Source of the DNA: Capsicum annuum
Lineage: Eukaryota > Streptophyta > Magnoliopsida > Solanales > Solanaceae
DNA length: 64,000 nucleotides
NCBI RefSeq assembly: GCF_002878395.1
Contig: NW_025881461.1
Span: 19,599-83,598 of the forward strand
Reading direction: 5' to 3'
The notes under the pieces are model-generated. The model had not been told where the DNA came from. It saw only the letters and a list, made by a program, of their open reading frames with translations, and made no database searches. The translations under genes were made by a program, and so were the position numbers. This document shows, in pieces, positions 45,790 to 57,119 of this stretch (within the stretch, counting starts at the first letter, position 1; each line of letters starts with the position of its first letter).

Positions 45790-47333
45790 GACACTCTTAA
45801 AATCTCTCTCAAACTCTTGATTAAAGAAAAGGCTAGGGTTTCATTAAGTTACTCAATTAGGGGCTTTCAAGAGTAATTCTCTCCATCTTCCTTGGTGTCT
45901 AAGGCATGTTACTCCTCTAATTGTATTATTGTGGTATTGTTTTGAGTTTTGAAATAGATGTTGGGGTTTTTTGTTATTTATGGTTGGATAATGTTTTCTC
46001 ATGCTTTACTTATGGTTTTTTATCATGTTATAATTATGTTTTGAAGATGTGGTTACATGGGAATGGTCAATTGATACTTGGTTTTAGTTTTGGAAACTAT
46101 ATGCCCTCAACATGTTAGTTAAAATGCCAATGAGAATGATTTTGTCACGTAGTTTGACTATTCTTGAAACCTTTGCATTGTATTAAAAAGGTAATGGAAC
46201 CTAAATTGGTTTGGATGGTTTTAAATGTATTGAAAAGGCCTTGGTGGACATGGTACTGGTTTAATTGGAAACTCTGGAGTCAAATTGGTTTAATGGTTTT
46301 GGGTATGGAGTAAATGGATAAACTTGCAAGCTCTAATTATGGTATGACGATAGCAATGGTTAATGCCTAGTTAAAGAAACTCCTTGGTAAATGGTTGGTT
46401 ATGTGTGAATGGTTTTAATACGGTCTCAAAGAGGGACATGTTAGCAAAGCCATGGAAAATATAAGTCCCGGGAGGACCAAAATTGGAAACTTATGTTTGC
46501 CGATGTGAGGTTTGGTCTTGGTTACCATTTGCATGATGTCACACTTATATTTTTGGAGATGTACTAGTCATCTCAGGGTTTGTCCGGTTCCTATGGCTAA
46601 CATGCACCGAGGCCCTTTCAGCAGGGGGAGATGAACCCATATAGCCCATGGGTGGACTTAGGACGACAGAGCTATACAACCCAGGATAAAGGTTTTAAAT
46701 GCGTGATAAACCCGATTCCCTTTCCTAGCATGGTATGTATAAATATGTATGTGATTGCATATGGTTATTTACTTTGGTTTTGAATACTGCATTATTTTAT
46801 CCTTATTCCTGAGTACATGCTAGCATTAATTTTGCTAACCATCTTAGAATGTTGTATCTCCACACGATGCAGGAATCGACCAAACTACTTCTCTTTCTTA
46901 GTGACTAGGATTTGAGTACAGCTTTGTTTCAGACTAAAGTGGTGAGCTTCCATACTCCGGAAGACTCCATTTCATGCTATGGACTTCTTTTATTATTATT
47001 ATTTTGTTTAATTGGTTTTTGCTAGGGTCGGGGGCATGTCCCGACTGGATGTTATTAATTATGGTTAGAGGATTTGTGGGACTACTATAGGCATGGGTGG
47101 TGTCGGTATTGGTGTTAGCCTCGGTATTGTTATTGGCATTGGGGTTGACATCAGTTGGACATTTGGTAGGATATTTGGTTGGTCGTGGTGATGAATTTGA
47201 TTAAATGATTTTCACTTATTGTGGCTTAATCTTGTTATATGTTTGGAATTCATCCAACATAGGGTACAGGGTGGTTATGATTGGGGATTGGGGGTGTTCT
47301 TTGGTCCCGGCTGACTTTAGATGCCTGTCACGA
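45790..47333 (+). repeat. 5' LTR of element G, main part, 5'-truncated
   Basis: Aligns with the 3' LTR from about 56013 (AGAAAAGGCTAGGGTTTCA, then the long TTGGTTT-rich block). It abuts the MULE relic on the left at a breakpoint near 45785-45790. It is interrupted at 47334 by element H and resumes for 23 bp at 50262. Confidence 0.85.
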
Positions 47334-48072
47334 TGATACGATACAAACTTGGTACGTATAAAAAACACTCTAAAAATAGTCCACGAAGAAGAGAAAAATC
47401 GAGAGCAACTCAAATACAATTCTTGAGTCCAACAACTACAAGAAACAAGATGTAAATGACACCAAAAACACTAACAACAACAAGACATAAACAACAATAT
47501 GATAAGCAGACAACACTAGGATGGCAATAATCCAACGATTACAAGATTACAAGAACAACAAGAATAAACGATTTCAATAGACAACACAAACTAAGACATG
47601 AAATGTAAAGATAGATAGCGAGACATACACTATTACAAGATTAGGAACCAAACAATATGTCAAATCTAAGGACCCCTAAGACTTACAATAGCAACACCAA
47701 ACTCTTACGTGAAACAAGAGCAATTCCACCGCTAAAGCACCAACGTTTCCAAGCAATAAACATTCACAAATGAATCCACACTTGCTTATATCCTAGTTTC
47801 ATCCTAGGGAAGCTCTCTCTCTCAAGAGATGTGTTCTTTTATCAATATTCAACAAATAATGAGCTAAAACCCTAACATGTTATTTATATAAGCTATTAGA
47901 AATAATAGACAAAATGACAAAAGTGCCCCTTAGTGTTAAATGAACAAAATGGCGCCCATGGAGTGCAATATAGGGGTGGCTTTGGAGCCATTTTCACACT
48001 TCAACTCGTACACTCCATAGATTGCATTCAACACACTCAAAAATATCCATATTCATAATCGTGCCCGTATCA
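47334..48072 (-). repeat. 3' LTR of element H
   Basis: Direct repeat partner of 49500-50261. It begins TGATACGATAC. Confidence 0.9.
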
Positions 48073-49499
48073 TCCTCTCCATCTTAAAAGGAATTTGACC
48101 TCCAATTCACAGCACAACTAAATGAAATGGCATAAAACAGTCCATAAAATAAGAAGAAACTGAGAACACAATAATTTCAAGTCTCGGCCAACATCTTCAT
48201 TTTGCATCTGGGCTTCCTATCCATCTTGAGACTTGCCTTCAATCTCATCCGGCTCAATTGATTTTAGCCAAGAAGTTTCACTACAAAACAACAAACTAGT
48301 TAGTTGTAAAAGAAAGGTCCTCACACTCTCTCTTTATTTTTTTGTTCTCAGGTTCCTCACACTTAATCTCACATGTATTGTATGCTTTATTGTACTCTGT
48401 GAGGTGTTGAGAGGTGAACCAAATATTTACAACGACTCCAAAGAATAAGAAAAAAACACACAAGGACATAAATATAAAGAACGGCTGCAAAACCAACTCA
48501 CAATCTAGTAAATAGTCACTAGCTTGTAAGTTAGTTTTGGAATCAACAAACGAAACTAAGGACACAACAAAATGAAACTGAGAGATCAAAATTTGAGCCT
48601 AAAATTGATGTGTGAACAGTAACTTAAGACATGGTAGTCCACTATTGGTTCGGTTTTATCAATTTTTTATTTTCCAATGTTCAAGTCTTCACCAATTTTC
48701 AATTTGGGATTGGTGGAATTGGTTAAGGAGGGAAATATAAGTCTTTGGAGATCTTTTTCAATTTAAATTTCAAGACTCAAAAAGTCTTTGACTAGACTGG
48801 CACTTCTCCTTAAAACATGGGCTCTTGAATCATGAAAAGTTGTTGGAAAGTGGTTGATAAAGTCTTTGGTGGTTGAGAAGTCTTCCAAGACTAACAAGTT
48901 ATACACCTCTTTCATTAACCTTTATGGATCTAAAATGCACTTTATATTCAACAATATATAAAGGTGGTGATGAACATCAATAACAACAACAAAAACACCA
49001 AGAAAAACAACAACAATCTCCAAGAACACCAACAATTTTCACACGGTCCACTTAATTCCACAACAATAATGTCTTCAACCTTCAGCCAAAACTACAACAA
49101 CTTCAACAAAGATGTTCTTAGGCCATAATTCTCAACAGCATCACACAACCAATCTAAGAACAACAACAATGTTCACACTATAATTCCAAACCGTGAACTA
49201 CAATAACACCAACAACAATCAGCCAAGCCTATGTTCACAACAATAAGATCAACAATTACAAGATCAAACTAAGATCGACACAAAGTGCTAGTGAAGAACA
49301 AAAATAACACTTCAAACACAAAATACAAGGAAAAATCTCATCCAAGACATAATAGAACACATTCGACTAAGAACACAAACACGGGCAGATTGCTATTTTT
49401 CTAGATTTTTCAGTTTTCAATAATTTTTTTTTATTTTCAAGTTTATGAGCCTAAGATTAATCTTATGAGAACAAGATCAATCCATGCTATGATACCAAA
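48073..49499 (-). other. Internal region of element H, no recognised protein
   Basis: The 97-codon minus-strand ORF at 48296-48589 is hydrophobic in its middle and matches no family I know. The stretch 48960-49240 is CAA/AAC-rich low complexity. No protease, RT or integrase motif is seen in any frame. Confidence 0.6.
49486..49497 (-). promoter_or_regulatory. Primer-binding site of element H
   Basis: The minus strand reads TGGTATCATAGC, the same variant as element K (TGGTATCATAGTC). Confidence 0.85.
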
Positions 49500-50261
49500 T
49501 GATATGATAAAACTTGGTACATATCAAAAACACTATAAGAACAATCCACGAAGAAGAGGAAAACCAAAAGCAACAAAAATATAACTCTTGAGTCCAACAA
49601 CAACTAGAAACAAGGTATAAATAACACCAAAAACACTAACAAAAACAAGATATAAACAACAATATTATAAGAAGACAACACTAGAATGACAACAAACCAA
49701 TGATTACAAGCTTATAAGAACAATAAGAACAAACGGTTTCAATAAACAACACAAACTAACATAAAATGTAAGGATAGATAGTGAGACATACACTATTATA
49801 AGATTAGGAACCCAAAGATATATCAAATTTAAGGACCCCTAAGATATATCAAATTTAAGGACCCCTAAGATATACAATAGCAACACCACACTCTTACGTA
49901 ACAAAAGAGGGATTCTACCGCTCAAGCACCAATGTTTTCAAGCAATACATAGTCACAAGTGAATCCACACTTGCTCATGTCCTAGTTTCAGCCTAGGGAG
50001 GCTCTCTCTCTCAAGAGATGTGTTATTTTATCAACATTCAACAACTAATAAGCCAAAACCATAACATGTTCTTTATGTAGGCTATTACAAATAATAGACA
50101 AAATGACAAAAGTTCCCTTTAGTGTTAAGTGAACAAAATGGCACTTATGGAGTGAAATATAGGGGCGGATTTGGAGATCTTTTTACACTTCAACTCGTAC
50201 ACTCCATAGATTGCATTCAACATACTCAAACACGTCCAACTTCATGATTGTGCCCATATCA
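49500..50261 (-). repeat. 5' LTR of element H
   Basis: Direct repeat partner of 47334-48072. It ends CCCATATCA before the CATGA target copy. Confidence 0.9.
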
Positions 50262-50284
50262 CATGACTAGGCCATATCGGGTCA
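50262..50284 (+). repeat. 5' LTR of element G, last 23 bp
   Basis: Remaining end of LTR G after the H insertion, ending ATCGGGTCA, 8 bases before the PBS. Confidence 0.7.
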
Positions 50285-50292
50285 TCTCAGAT

Positions 50293-50305
50293 TGGTATCA
50301 AAGCC
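50293..50305 (+). promoter_or_regulatory. Primer-binding site of element G
   Basis: TGGTATCAAAGCC, identical to the PBS of element C. Confidence 0.9.
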
Positions 50306-50502
50306 CTAGGTATATGGTCAATTGGGATTCCATATAGAAATGTCGACTAGAGTCTCTTTTAAGGATATGTAGTGTGCCACACTCATAAGGGAGAGACTAT
50401 AAGGCATTTAGGAATATTTCTCTTTCTTGTGTTCTACTTTTAAGCGATGGAGTCTAAGGTCCTAAAATCTTCTCTAATTTCTATTTGTTTGTTTTTCAGA
50501 TC

Positions 50503-51800
50503 ATGTCTCCTCGAAGATCTAAACCTCACAAAAACTCTTTTATCCTACCTGAAGATATTATTGATGGGACTCATTCTACTTATGGGGTCTAGACTCGGTC
50601 TTGGGGTCTCATTATCGATTGCTCTCCTGGATTTCCACTGGTTCACTTTAGTCCTTTTTGAGCTCCTTAGGCTCATGTGATAAATGTTGAATTTTGTCAA
50701 TCTATCTGTATGTTGGCTTAGTTGGTAGCTTCTCAGGATAAGCATGGTATTTTTATTACTCTATCTTTTAAGGGGATAAGGGTTAGCCAGTTCATAAGGT
50801 TAAATCCTCAAACCTTTACTGGTGTTATGGTTGAGGAGGATCCCTAAGTTTTTTTAGATGAGATAGAAAAGATCTTCCATGTTATACATACCATGAATGT
50901 AGAGGGCGTGGAGTTTGCCTTCTACCAGCTAAAAGATGTGGCATACCAGTGGTACTAGGAATAGGATCAGTCAAGGGGTGACGATGCTAAGTCAGCTCCA
51001 TGGGAGGATTTCTATAATTCTTTCCTGAACTGCTTCTTTCATCAAGAGCTGAGAAAAGTAAAGACAATAGAGTTCATTAATTTTAAGCAAGGTAAGATGC
51101 CAGTCAAGGAGTATTCCTTGAAGTTTCACTAGTTATCTCGGTATTCTCCAGAGTTAGTTTCTTGCATGAGGTCTAGAAAGAGGAAGTTTGCTTTTGATTT
51201 ATCTAGAGACTTGCTATTGGAAAGTAAGGCTGCCTTGTTGATCAAGGGAATGAATATTTCTAGGTTAGTCATGTACATACAACAGGTAGAAAAAGATAAA
51301 AAGAAGCAAGATGAGATAGTAGAGAGATAGAGCAAAAAGTTTAGATTTTTTTAGTAGGATTATTGCCAATAGTAAAGTGGCAGAGATGGTGGGAAGTGGC
51401 CCAAAAAGAAGTGGGGCAATGCTGGTTCTTACTCGACGGCTAGTGCTCCCCACCCAAAGTCTTCAGGTGATAGATATTTTCAAGGTGGCGATAACTTTAG
51501 GGCACAAAGTGCCCAATCTCAAGCTAGAAGGGCCTATTTATCTCCATCATATCTTTTTTACAAATTTTATGGCAGATTGTATTAGGGTTATTATAAAGAA
51601 GGAAGGGATAAGTAATTCAGCTGTGGTCAGTCGGTGTACATGATTAGAAGTTGTCCAGTGGCCAAGGTTGCTTTGGGGGCAAACAAGGTTCCAGTTACCT
51701 CTTTATCAGCACTGCACCAAAGGGTGCACCATCTAGTTTCGGTATGGGTCAAAACCATCTCTATGCTCTCACTATTCGCCAGGAGTTCGAGGCATCACCT
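50503..51800 (+). pseudogene. gag relic of element G
   Basis: ATG at 50503 gives MSPRRSKPHKNSF. Capsid (retrotrans_gag) blocks follow: NPQTFTG near 50803, EEDP and FLDEIEKIF near 50835-50875, and EFINFKQGKMPVKEYSLKF near 51070. Zinc-knuckle remains (EGRDK then CGQSVYMIRSCP) lie near 51600-51660. Multiple TAG/TGA codons replace Trp and Arg/Gln positions. Confidence 0.85.
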
Positions 51801-52110
51801 GATATCATGACTGGTATGTTGAAACTATTTTCCCATGATGTATATTATTTACTTGATTAGGGGTCCACTCACTCTTATGTGACCCCATTTGTTGTTGTGT
51901 ATTTTAGTTTTGATCCCAAATATATATCATATCCTTTTTCTATTTCTACCCCAGTAGGTGATTCTGTGGTGGCTAGCAGAGTCTATAGGGGTTGAGTGGT
52001 ATCTGTGGGTGGTCAGGAGACTCTGGTGGATCTGTTTGAATTAGACATAACTAATTTTGATGTCATATTAGGGATGGATTAGTTGCACTCATGTTATGTT
52101 TCTCTAGACT
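51801..52110 (+). pseudogene. Protease relic of element G
   Basis: YYLLD-stop-GSTHSYVTPFVVV corresponds to the active-site LLDPGSTHSYVTP, with a stop in the motif. It ends in ELDITNFDVILGMD before a TAG in place of Trp. Confidence 0.85.
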
Positions 52111-53170
52111 ATCAAACCCATAAGGTTGTCTTTAAAGTCCCTAATGAGCCAGTTATTGAGTGAGAGGGTGGTTTCCTAGATCCTAAAGGGAAGTTCATAT
52201 CATATCTTAAAGCTCGAAGATTAATCTCCAAGGGTTGTCTCTATCATCTGGTCCAGCTTAAAAAGTATAACTCGGAGGGTCCTTCTTTGTTTTCTGTCTC
52301 GGTGGTAATGAATTTCCTATGATTTTCCCTAATGACCTTCCTGGTGTTCCTCCTGATTCAGAGATTGAGTTTGGGATTGATCTTATTTCATACACTCGTC
52401 GAATCTATATTCCTCCATATAGAATGACTCTAGTTTAGTTAAAGGAGCTAAAGGAACAACTCAAGGTTCTTTTAGATAAAGGTTTCACCCATCTTAGTGT
52501 GTCCCCATGGGGTACGCTGGTGTTATTTGTGTGTAAGAATGATGGTTTCCTTTGGATGTACATTGATTACCAACAGATGAATAAGGTAATGATAAGGAAT
52601 AAGTATCCTTTTCCAAGGATAGATGATTTGCTTGATCAGCTGCAGGGTGCTAAATTTTTCTCCAAGATTGATCTTCGATTTAGTACCATCAATTAAGGAT
52701 TATGGAGGCGGATATCCCTAAGACTGCCTTCTGTACTTGTTATGGGTATTTTAAGTTCTTGGTCATGTCTTTTGGATTGACCAATAATCCGGCAGTATTT
52801 ATGGATTTGATGAATAGGGTCTTCTGTCAATTTTTGGATTTGTTCATCATTGTGTTCATAAATGATATTCTGGTGTACTCTAAGAGCGATATGGATAATG
52901 CTGATCATCTCCACATTGTATTGAAGACCCTGAAAGAGCAGTAATTGTATATAAAATTTTGAAATGTGAATTCCAGTTGAATGTTATTACTTTTCTGGGT
53001 CATGTCATTTCTAGAGAAGGGATCAGGGTGGACTTGCAAAAGGTTGTCATGGTTAAGAAGTGGCCTAGACCCACAATTCCAATCAATATTTGAAGTTTCT
53101 TGGGTTTATCTGGCTACAATAGGAGATTTTGTGGAAAACTTTTCATTTATAGCTGCCCTATTGACTTAGT
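52111..53170 (+). pseudogene. Reverse transcriptase relic of element G
   Basis: [20 protein letters not shown] and [20 protein letters not shown] are the early RT blocks (52500-52625). The palm box reads [10 protein letters not shown] (codons 52855-52866), an Asp-to-Asn change in [16 protein letters not shown] and the FLGHVIS-like block follow. Frame breaks lie near 52695 and 52943. Confidence 0.87.
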
Positions 53171-53660
53171 TAACTTAGAAGAAGGCAAAGTTTTTATGGT
53201 CTGATTCTTATGAGGGTAGTTTAGAGAAGCTAAAGGATAAGATAACTTCATCTTTGATTTTGACATTGTCAGAAGGCATGGATGGGTTTATGGTCTACTG
53301 TGATGCATCTCGTATAGGGATTGGTTGCATTTTGATGCAACATTGCAAGATGATAGCTTATGACTCTAGACAGTTGAAGGTGCATAAGAAGAATTATCTG
53401 ACCCGTGACTTGGAATTATTAGTTATGGTTTTCGTATTGAAAATCTGGTGTCACTATTCGTATTAGTGCCTATGGATATATTTTCTGATCATAAGATCCT
53501 GCAGTATGTGTTTACTCAGAAAAAGCTCAACCTCAATCAAAAGAGATAGCTTGAGCTACTTAGGGACTATGACAGAAGTCTTCATTGCTACTCAGGTAAA
53601 GCTAATGTGGTTGTTGATGCTCGTAGTAGGTTATCCATGGAAGTCTAACTCATGTGGATA
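53171..53660 (+). pseudogene. RNase H relic of element G
   Basis: [20 protein letters not shown] retains the first catalytic Asp. [20 protein letters not shown] follows. A frameshift occurs near 53465, then the linker with ANVVVDA near 53600. Confidence 0.85.
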
Positions 53661-53755
53661 AGGAGAAGCGGGAGTTGGTGAAGTATATTCATTATTTGGC
53701 CAACCTTGGAGTTTTTCTCTTGGACTCCGAGAATGGTAACGTGTTTGTATAGGAG

Positions 53756-55235
53756 GTGGCACAGTCATCTCTTGGTGCTAAAATCAAGGAGAAACAAATG
53801 TTAGATCCTGTCTTGATAAGGATCAAGGGTAATGTAGGTGGGCAGAAGGTGATGACCTTTAAGATTAGTGGTAATAGTACCCTATGGTACCAAGAAAAGT
53901 TATGCGGTCATGATTTTGATGGTTTGCGAGAGAAGATCTCGGCTGAGGCGTATGAGTCGCGCTATATTGTTCATCCTAGTTCGATAAAAATGTATCATGA
54001 CATTAAGTAAATGTATTGATGGAACAATATAAAGTGGGACATGGCTAATTTTATGGCTAAGTGAATGGTGTGCCAACAAGTGAAAGTTGAGCACATGAGC
54101 TCGGAGAATTGTATTAAGAGATTGAGTTTCCTGTGCGAAAGTGGGAAGTGATTAATATGGATTTCATTACCTGTCTTCCTCAATCTTGAAATTAGTTTGA
54201 TTTGGCCTAGGTCATAATGGATAGGATGACAAAGTCTACTTACTTCTTGCTAGTGAGGACTAATTTCTCGGCTGAGGATTATGCGAGGTTGTACCTCTAA
54301 AAGATTGTGAAATTACATGGGGTGACTATTTCTATCATCTCTGATCATGGTACGCAGTTCTCATCTCACTTTTGGCAACAGTTTCAGAAAGGTTTGGGGA
54401 CCAAGGTGAGTTTTAGTACTGCTTTTCACCCAAAGTCAGATGGGCAAGTAGAAAGGACTATTCAAACATTGGAGTATATGCTCTGGGCTTGCGTGGTTGA
54501 CTATGGTGGTAGTTGGGTGGAGCATTTTCCCCTTATAGAGTTTACCTACAATAATATCTACCACTCTAGCATTGGGATGGCTCCATTTGAGGTGTTGTAT
54601 GGTAGGAGATGTAGGACTCTGATTGGGTGGTTCTAGGTTGGTAAGGCAGAGATATTTTGCCTATATTTAGTTCACCAAGCTATGGAGGAGGTGAAGGTGA
54701 TTTGGGCTAGATTTAAGCCTGCCTAAAGTCACCAAAAGTCCCATGCAGATATGAGCCGAATAAAGTTGGAGTTTGAAGTTGGGGATAGGGGTTCCTAAAG
54801 GTGTCTCCTATGAAAGAAGTGATGCAGTTTAGGAAAAAAGGAAAGCTCAGTCCCCGGTATGTTTGTTCGTACTTCATTTTGAGGAGGGTTGGCAATATTT
54901 CATATGAGTTGGAGTTGCCTTCTAGTTTAAGGGCCATTCACCCAGTATTCCATGTTTCTATGTTGGGGAATGTATGGGTGATCCATCACAAATTGAGCCT
55001 ATTGAAGATATTGGTATTTCAGATTTCCTATCTTATGATGAGATCCTAATTGATACCTTGGATCGGCTAGTTTGCTAGTTGCGGACCAAGGATGTATCCT
55101 CGGTAAAGGTTCTATAGAGGAACCACAAAGTGAAAGAGGCTACTTGGGAAACTGAAGAGGACATGAAGTCCAAGTATCCATTCCTATTTTCTACTCCAGA
55201 AATTCATGTGGAAGGTATGTGTTCTTCATAAAATC
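53756..55235 (+). pseudogene. Integrase relic of element G with GPY/F and chromodomain-like tail
   Basis: Zinc region SRYIVHPSSIKMYHDIK (53956-54008) then MVCQQVKVEH, with the first Cys of CxxC replaced by a stop. Catalytic positions are visible: Asp in NMDFI (54160-54162), Asp in ISDHGTQF (54343-54345), Glu in GQVER (54451-54453). The last two are 35 residues apart, as expected. The ORF at 54307-54636 is the best preserved piece. GPY/F-like block near 54860-54960, chromodomain-like tail to about 55230. Confidence 0.88.
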
Positions 55236-55391
55236 TTTTGTTTTCTAACTTAGTTAAAGGAAAGATTGAATTCCTTGCATTTTTGTTTTCTAACTTAATT
55301 AAAGGTAAGAGTATATGTGTGTGAGGTCCAAACTGTGTTTGTACTACCTTATTCCATCATTCGAGGACGAATGATACAAGTGTGGGATGAT

Positions 55392-57119
55392 TGAAACACC
55401 CTGGGTTTTATCCCTTAGAAATTTCCTGAGCTTTGAGCTTATTGGTCTTGTAATGACTCATCATACGAGTCGTATAATATGGGTAAAGATCATGTGACCC
55501 AACTCGTAAGGTATCCAGTGGGTGATGGTTAGTTTCTATTATGGTTAAACTTGGTGGATATGGGTTGTATGGTTTGGTAAAGGGTCGTTGGGTTGATCCT
55601 TTACTTAATATAAAACTTAGTAACTTAACTTGGCTCTAAGTACGAGTCGTTCACTAAGAGCCATGAGGATGAGGTACGAGTGGCATTGTCTAGCCACATG
55701 TATTCCAGTGTCAACCCCTTAGTATTCTGTCTTGGGTACGACTGGACCATACGAGTCCTATGGTTTGGTCATGAGTTAGGGAAATGGAGTCATATAGTGG
55801 ACAATGTGCGGGTGTTCAACCTTCTATTTTAGTTACAACTAGATGGTATCAGTCGTATCATGTGGTGATGAGTTGGAGGGTCAACTCATACCCATCTGCG
55901 GGATTTTTTATAGTTTAAGTTAGGGGTATTCTAGACATTTTTCCTCTTAACTCCTTTTGACCCCATGACATAAAACACCTTTTGGGATTTCATTAACCTA
56001 TTATTCAAAATCAAACACTCTTACAAATCTCTAAAAATCTCTCTTAAGCTCTTGGTTTAAGAAAAGGCTAGGGTTTCAGGAAGCTACTTAATTAGGGTCT
56101 TTCAAGAGTGATTCTCTCCATCTTACTTGGTTTCTAAGTTATGTTAATCCTCCCTCATTGTTAGTTAAACTAAAAACATGTTTTAATGAATGGTTTTCAT
56201 GGTATTATTGTGGTATTATTTTGGGTTTTGAAATAGATGTTGGGGGTTTTGGTTGTTTATGGTTGGATAATGTTTTCTCATGTTTTACTTATGGTTCTTT
56301 TCATGTTATAATTATGGTTTGAACATATGGTTGCATGGGAATGGTCAATTGATACTTGGTTTTGGTTTTGGAAATTATATGCCCTCAACATATTTGTTAA
56401 AATGCCAATAAGAATGATTTTGTCACATAGTTTGACAATTCTTGAAACCTTTGCATTGTATTAAAAAGGTAATGAAACCTAAATTGGTTTGGATGATTTT
56501 AAATAGACAAGAAAGGTCTTGGTGGCCATGGTATTGGTTTAATTGGAAACTTTGAAGTCAAAATGGTTCAATGGCTTTAGGTATGACATAAATGGATAGA
56601 TTGGCAAGCTCTAATTATGGTATGACGATACCAATAGTTAATGACTATATGTGTGAATGGTTTTGATATGGGCTTAAATAAGGATGTGTTAGCAAAGATG
56701 TGGAAGGTGGAGGTCCCAAGGGATCAAAACTGGAAACTCATGTTTACCGATGTGAGGTTTGGTCTTGGTGATTGTGTGCATGATGTCATACTTATATTTT
56801 TGGAGATGTACTCGTCATCTCAGTTTTTTTCCAGTTCGTCCGACTAACACGCAACGGGGCTCTTTTAGTGAGGGAGATGAACCCATATAGCCCATGGTTG
56901 GACTTAGAAAGACAAAGCTACACAACTCAGGTTAAAGGTTTTAAATGCATACTAAACCTAATTCCCTTTACCAGCATGTTATATATAAATATATATGTAT
57001 GTGATTGCATATGGTTATTTACTTTGGTTTTGAATACTGGCATTATTTTATCCTTATTCCTAAGTACATGCTAGTGTTCATTCTGCTAACCATCTTCGAG
57101 CGTGGTATTCCCACGCAAT
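55392..57119 (+). repeat. 3' LTR of element G, 3'-interrupted by element E
   Basis: Starts TGAAACACCCTGGG after the GTGTGGGATGA purine tract. The middle aligns with the 5' LTR at 45790-46880. At 57119 the alignment stops (CCACGCAAT) and element E begins. Confidence 0.85.

Larger units (their letters stand above)
47334..50261 (-). mobile_element. Non-autonomous LTR retrotransposon H inserted in LTR G
   Basis: LTRs of 739 bp (47334-48072) and 762 bp (49500-50261) start TGATA(C/T)GATA and end CCC(G/A)TATCA. Flanks CACGA and CATGA are a 4-of-5 duplication. On the minus strand TGGTATCATAGC (49486-49497) lies two bases inside the right LTR, and a purine tract (AAGATGGAGAGGA) abuts the left LTR, so the minus strand is sense. 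The 1427-bp interior has no recognisable gag or pol. The right LTR has a direct duplication of about 29 bp near 49825-49875 (AAGGACCCCTAAGATATA) that the left LTR lacks. Confidence 0.88.
45790..55391 (+). mobile_element. Ty3/gypsy element G, 5'-truncated LTR through integrase
   Basis: Plus-strand order: truncated 5' LTR (interrupted by element H), PBS at 50293, gag, protease, RT, RNase H, integrase with GPY/F and chromodomain-like tail, then the 3' LTR from 55392. The first approximately 620 bp of the 5' LTR are missing. Domain order and motifs are Ty3/gypsy chromovirus. Stops occur in every domain. Confidence 0.85.

Noticed and set aside
48296..48589. 97-codon ORF as a possible gene of element H
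   Set aside because: Hydrophobic, unrecognised, no gag or pol feature. Kept only as a note within the internal region.
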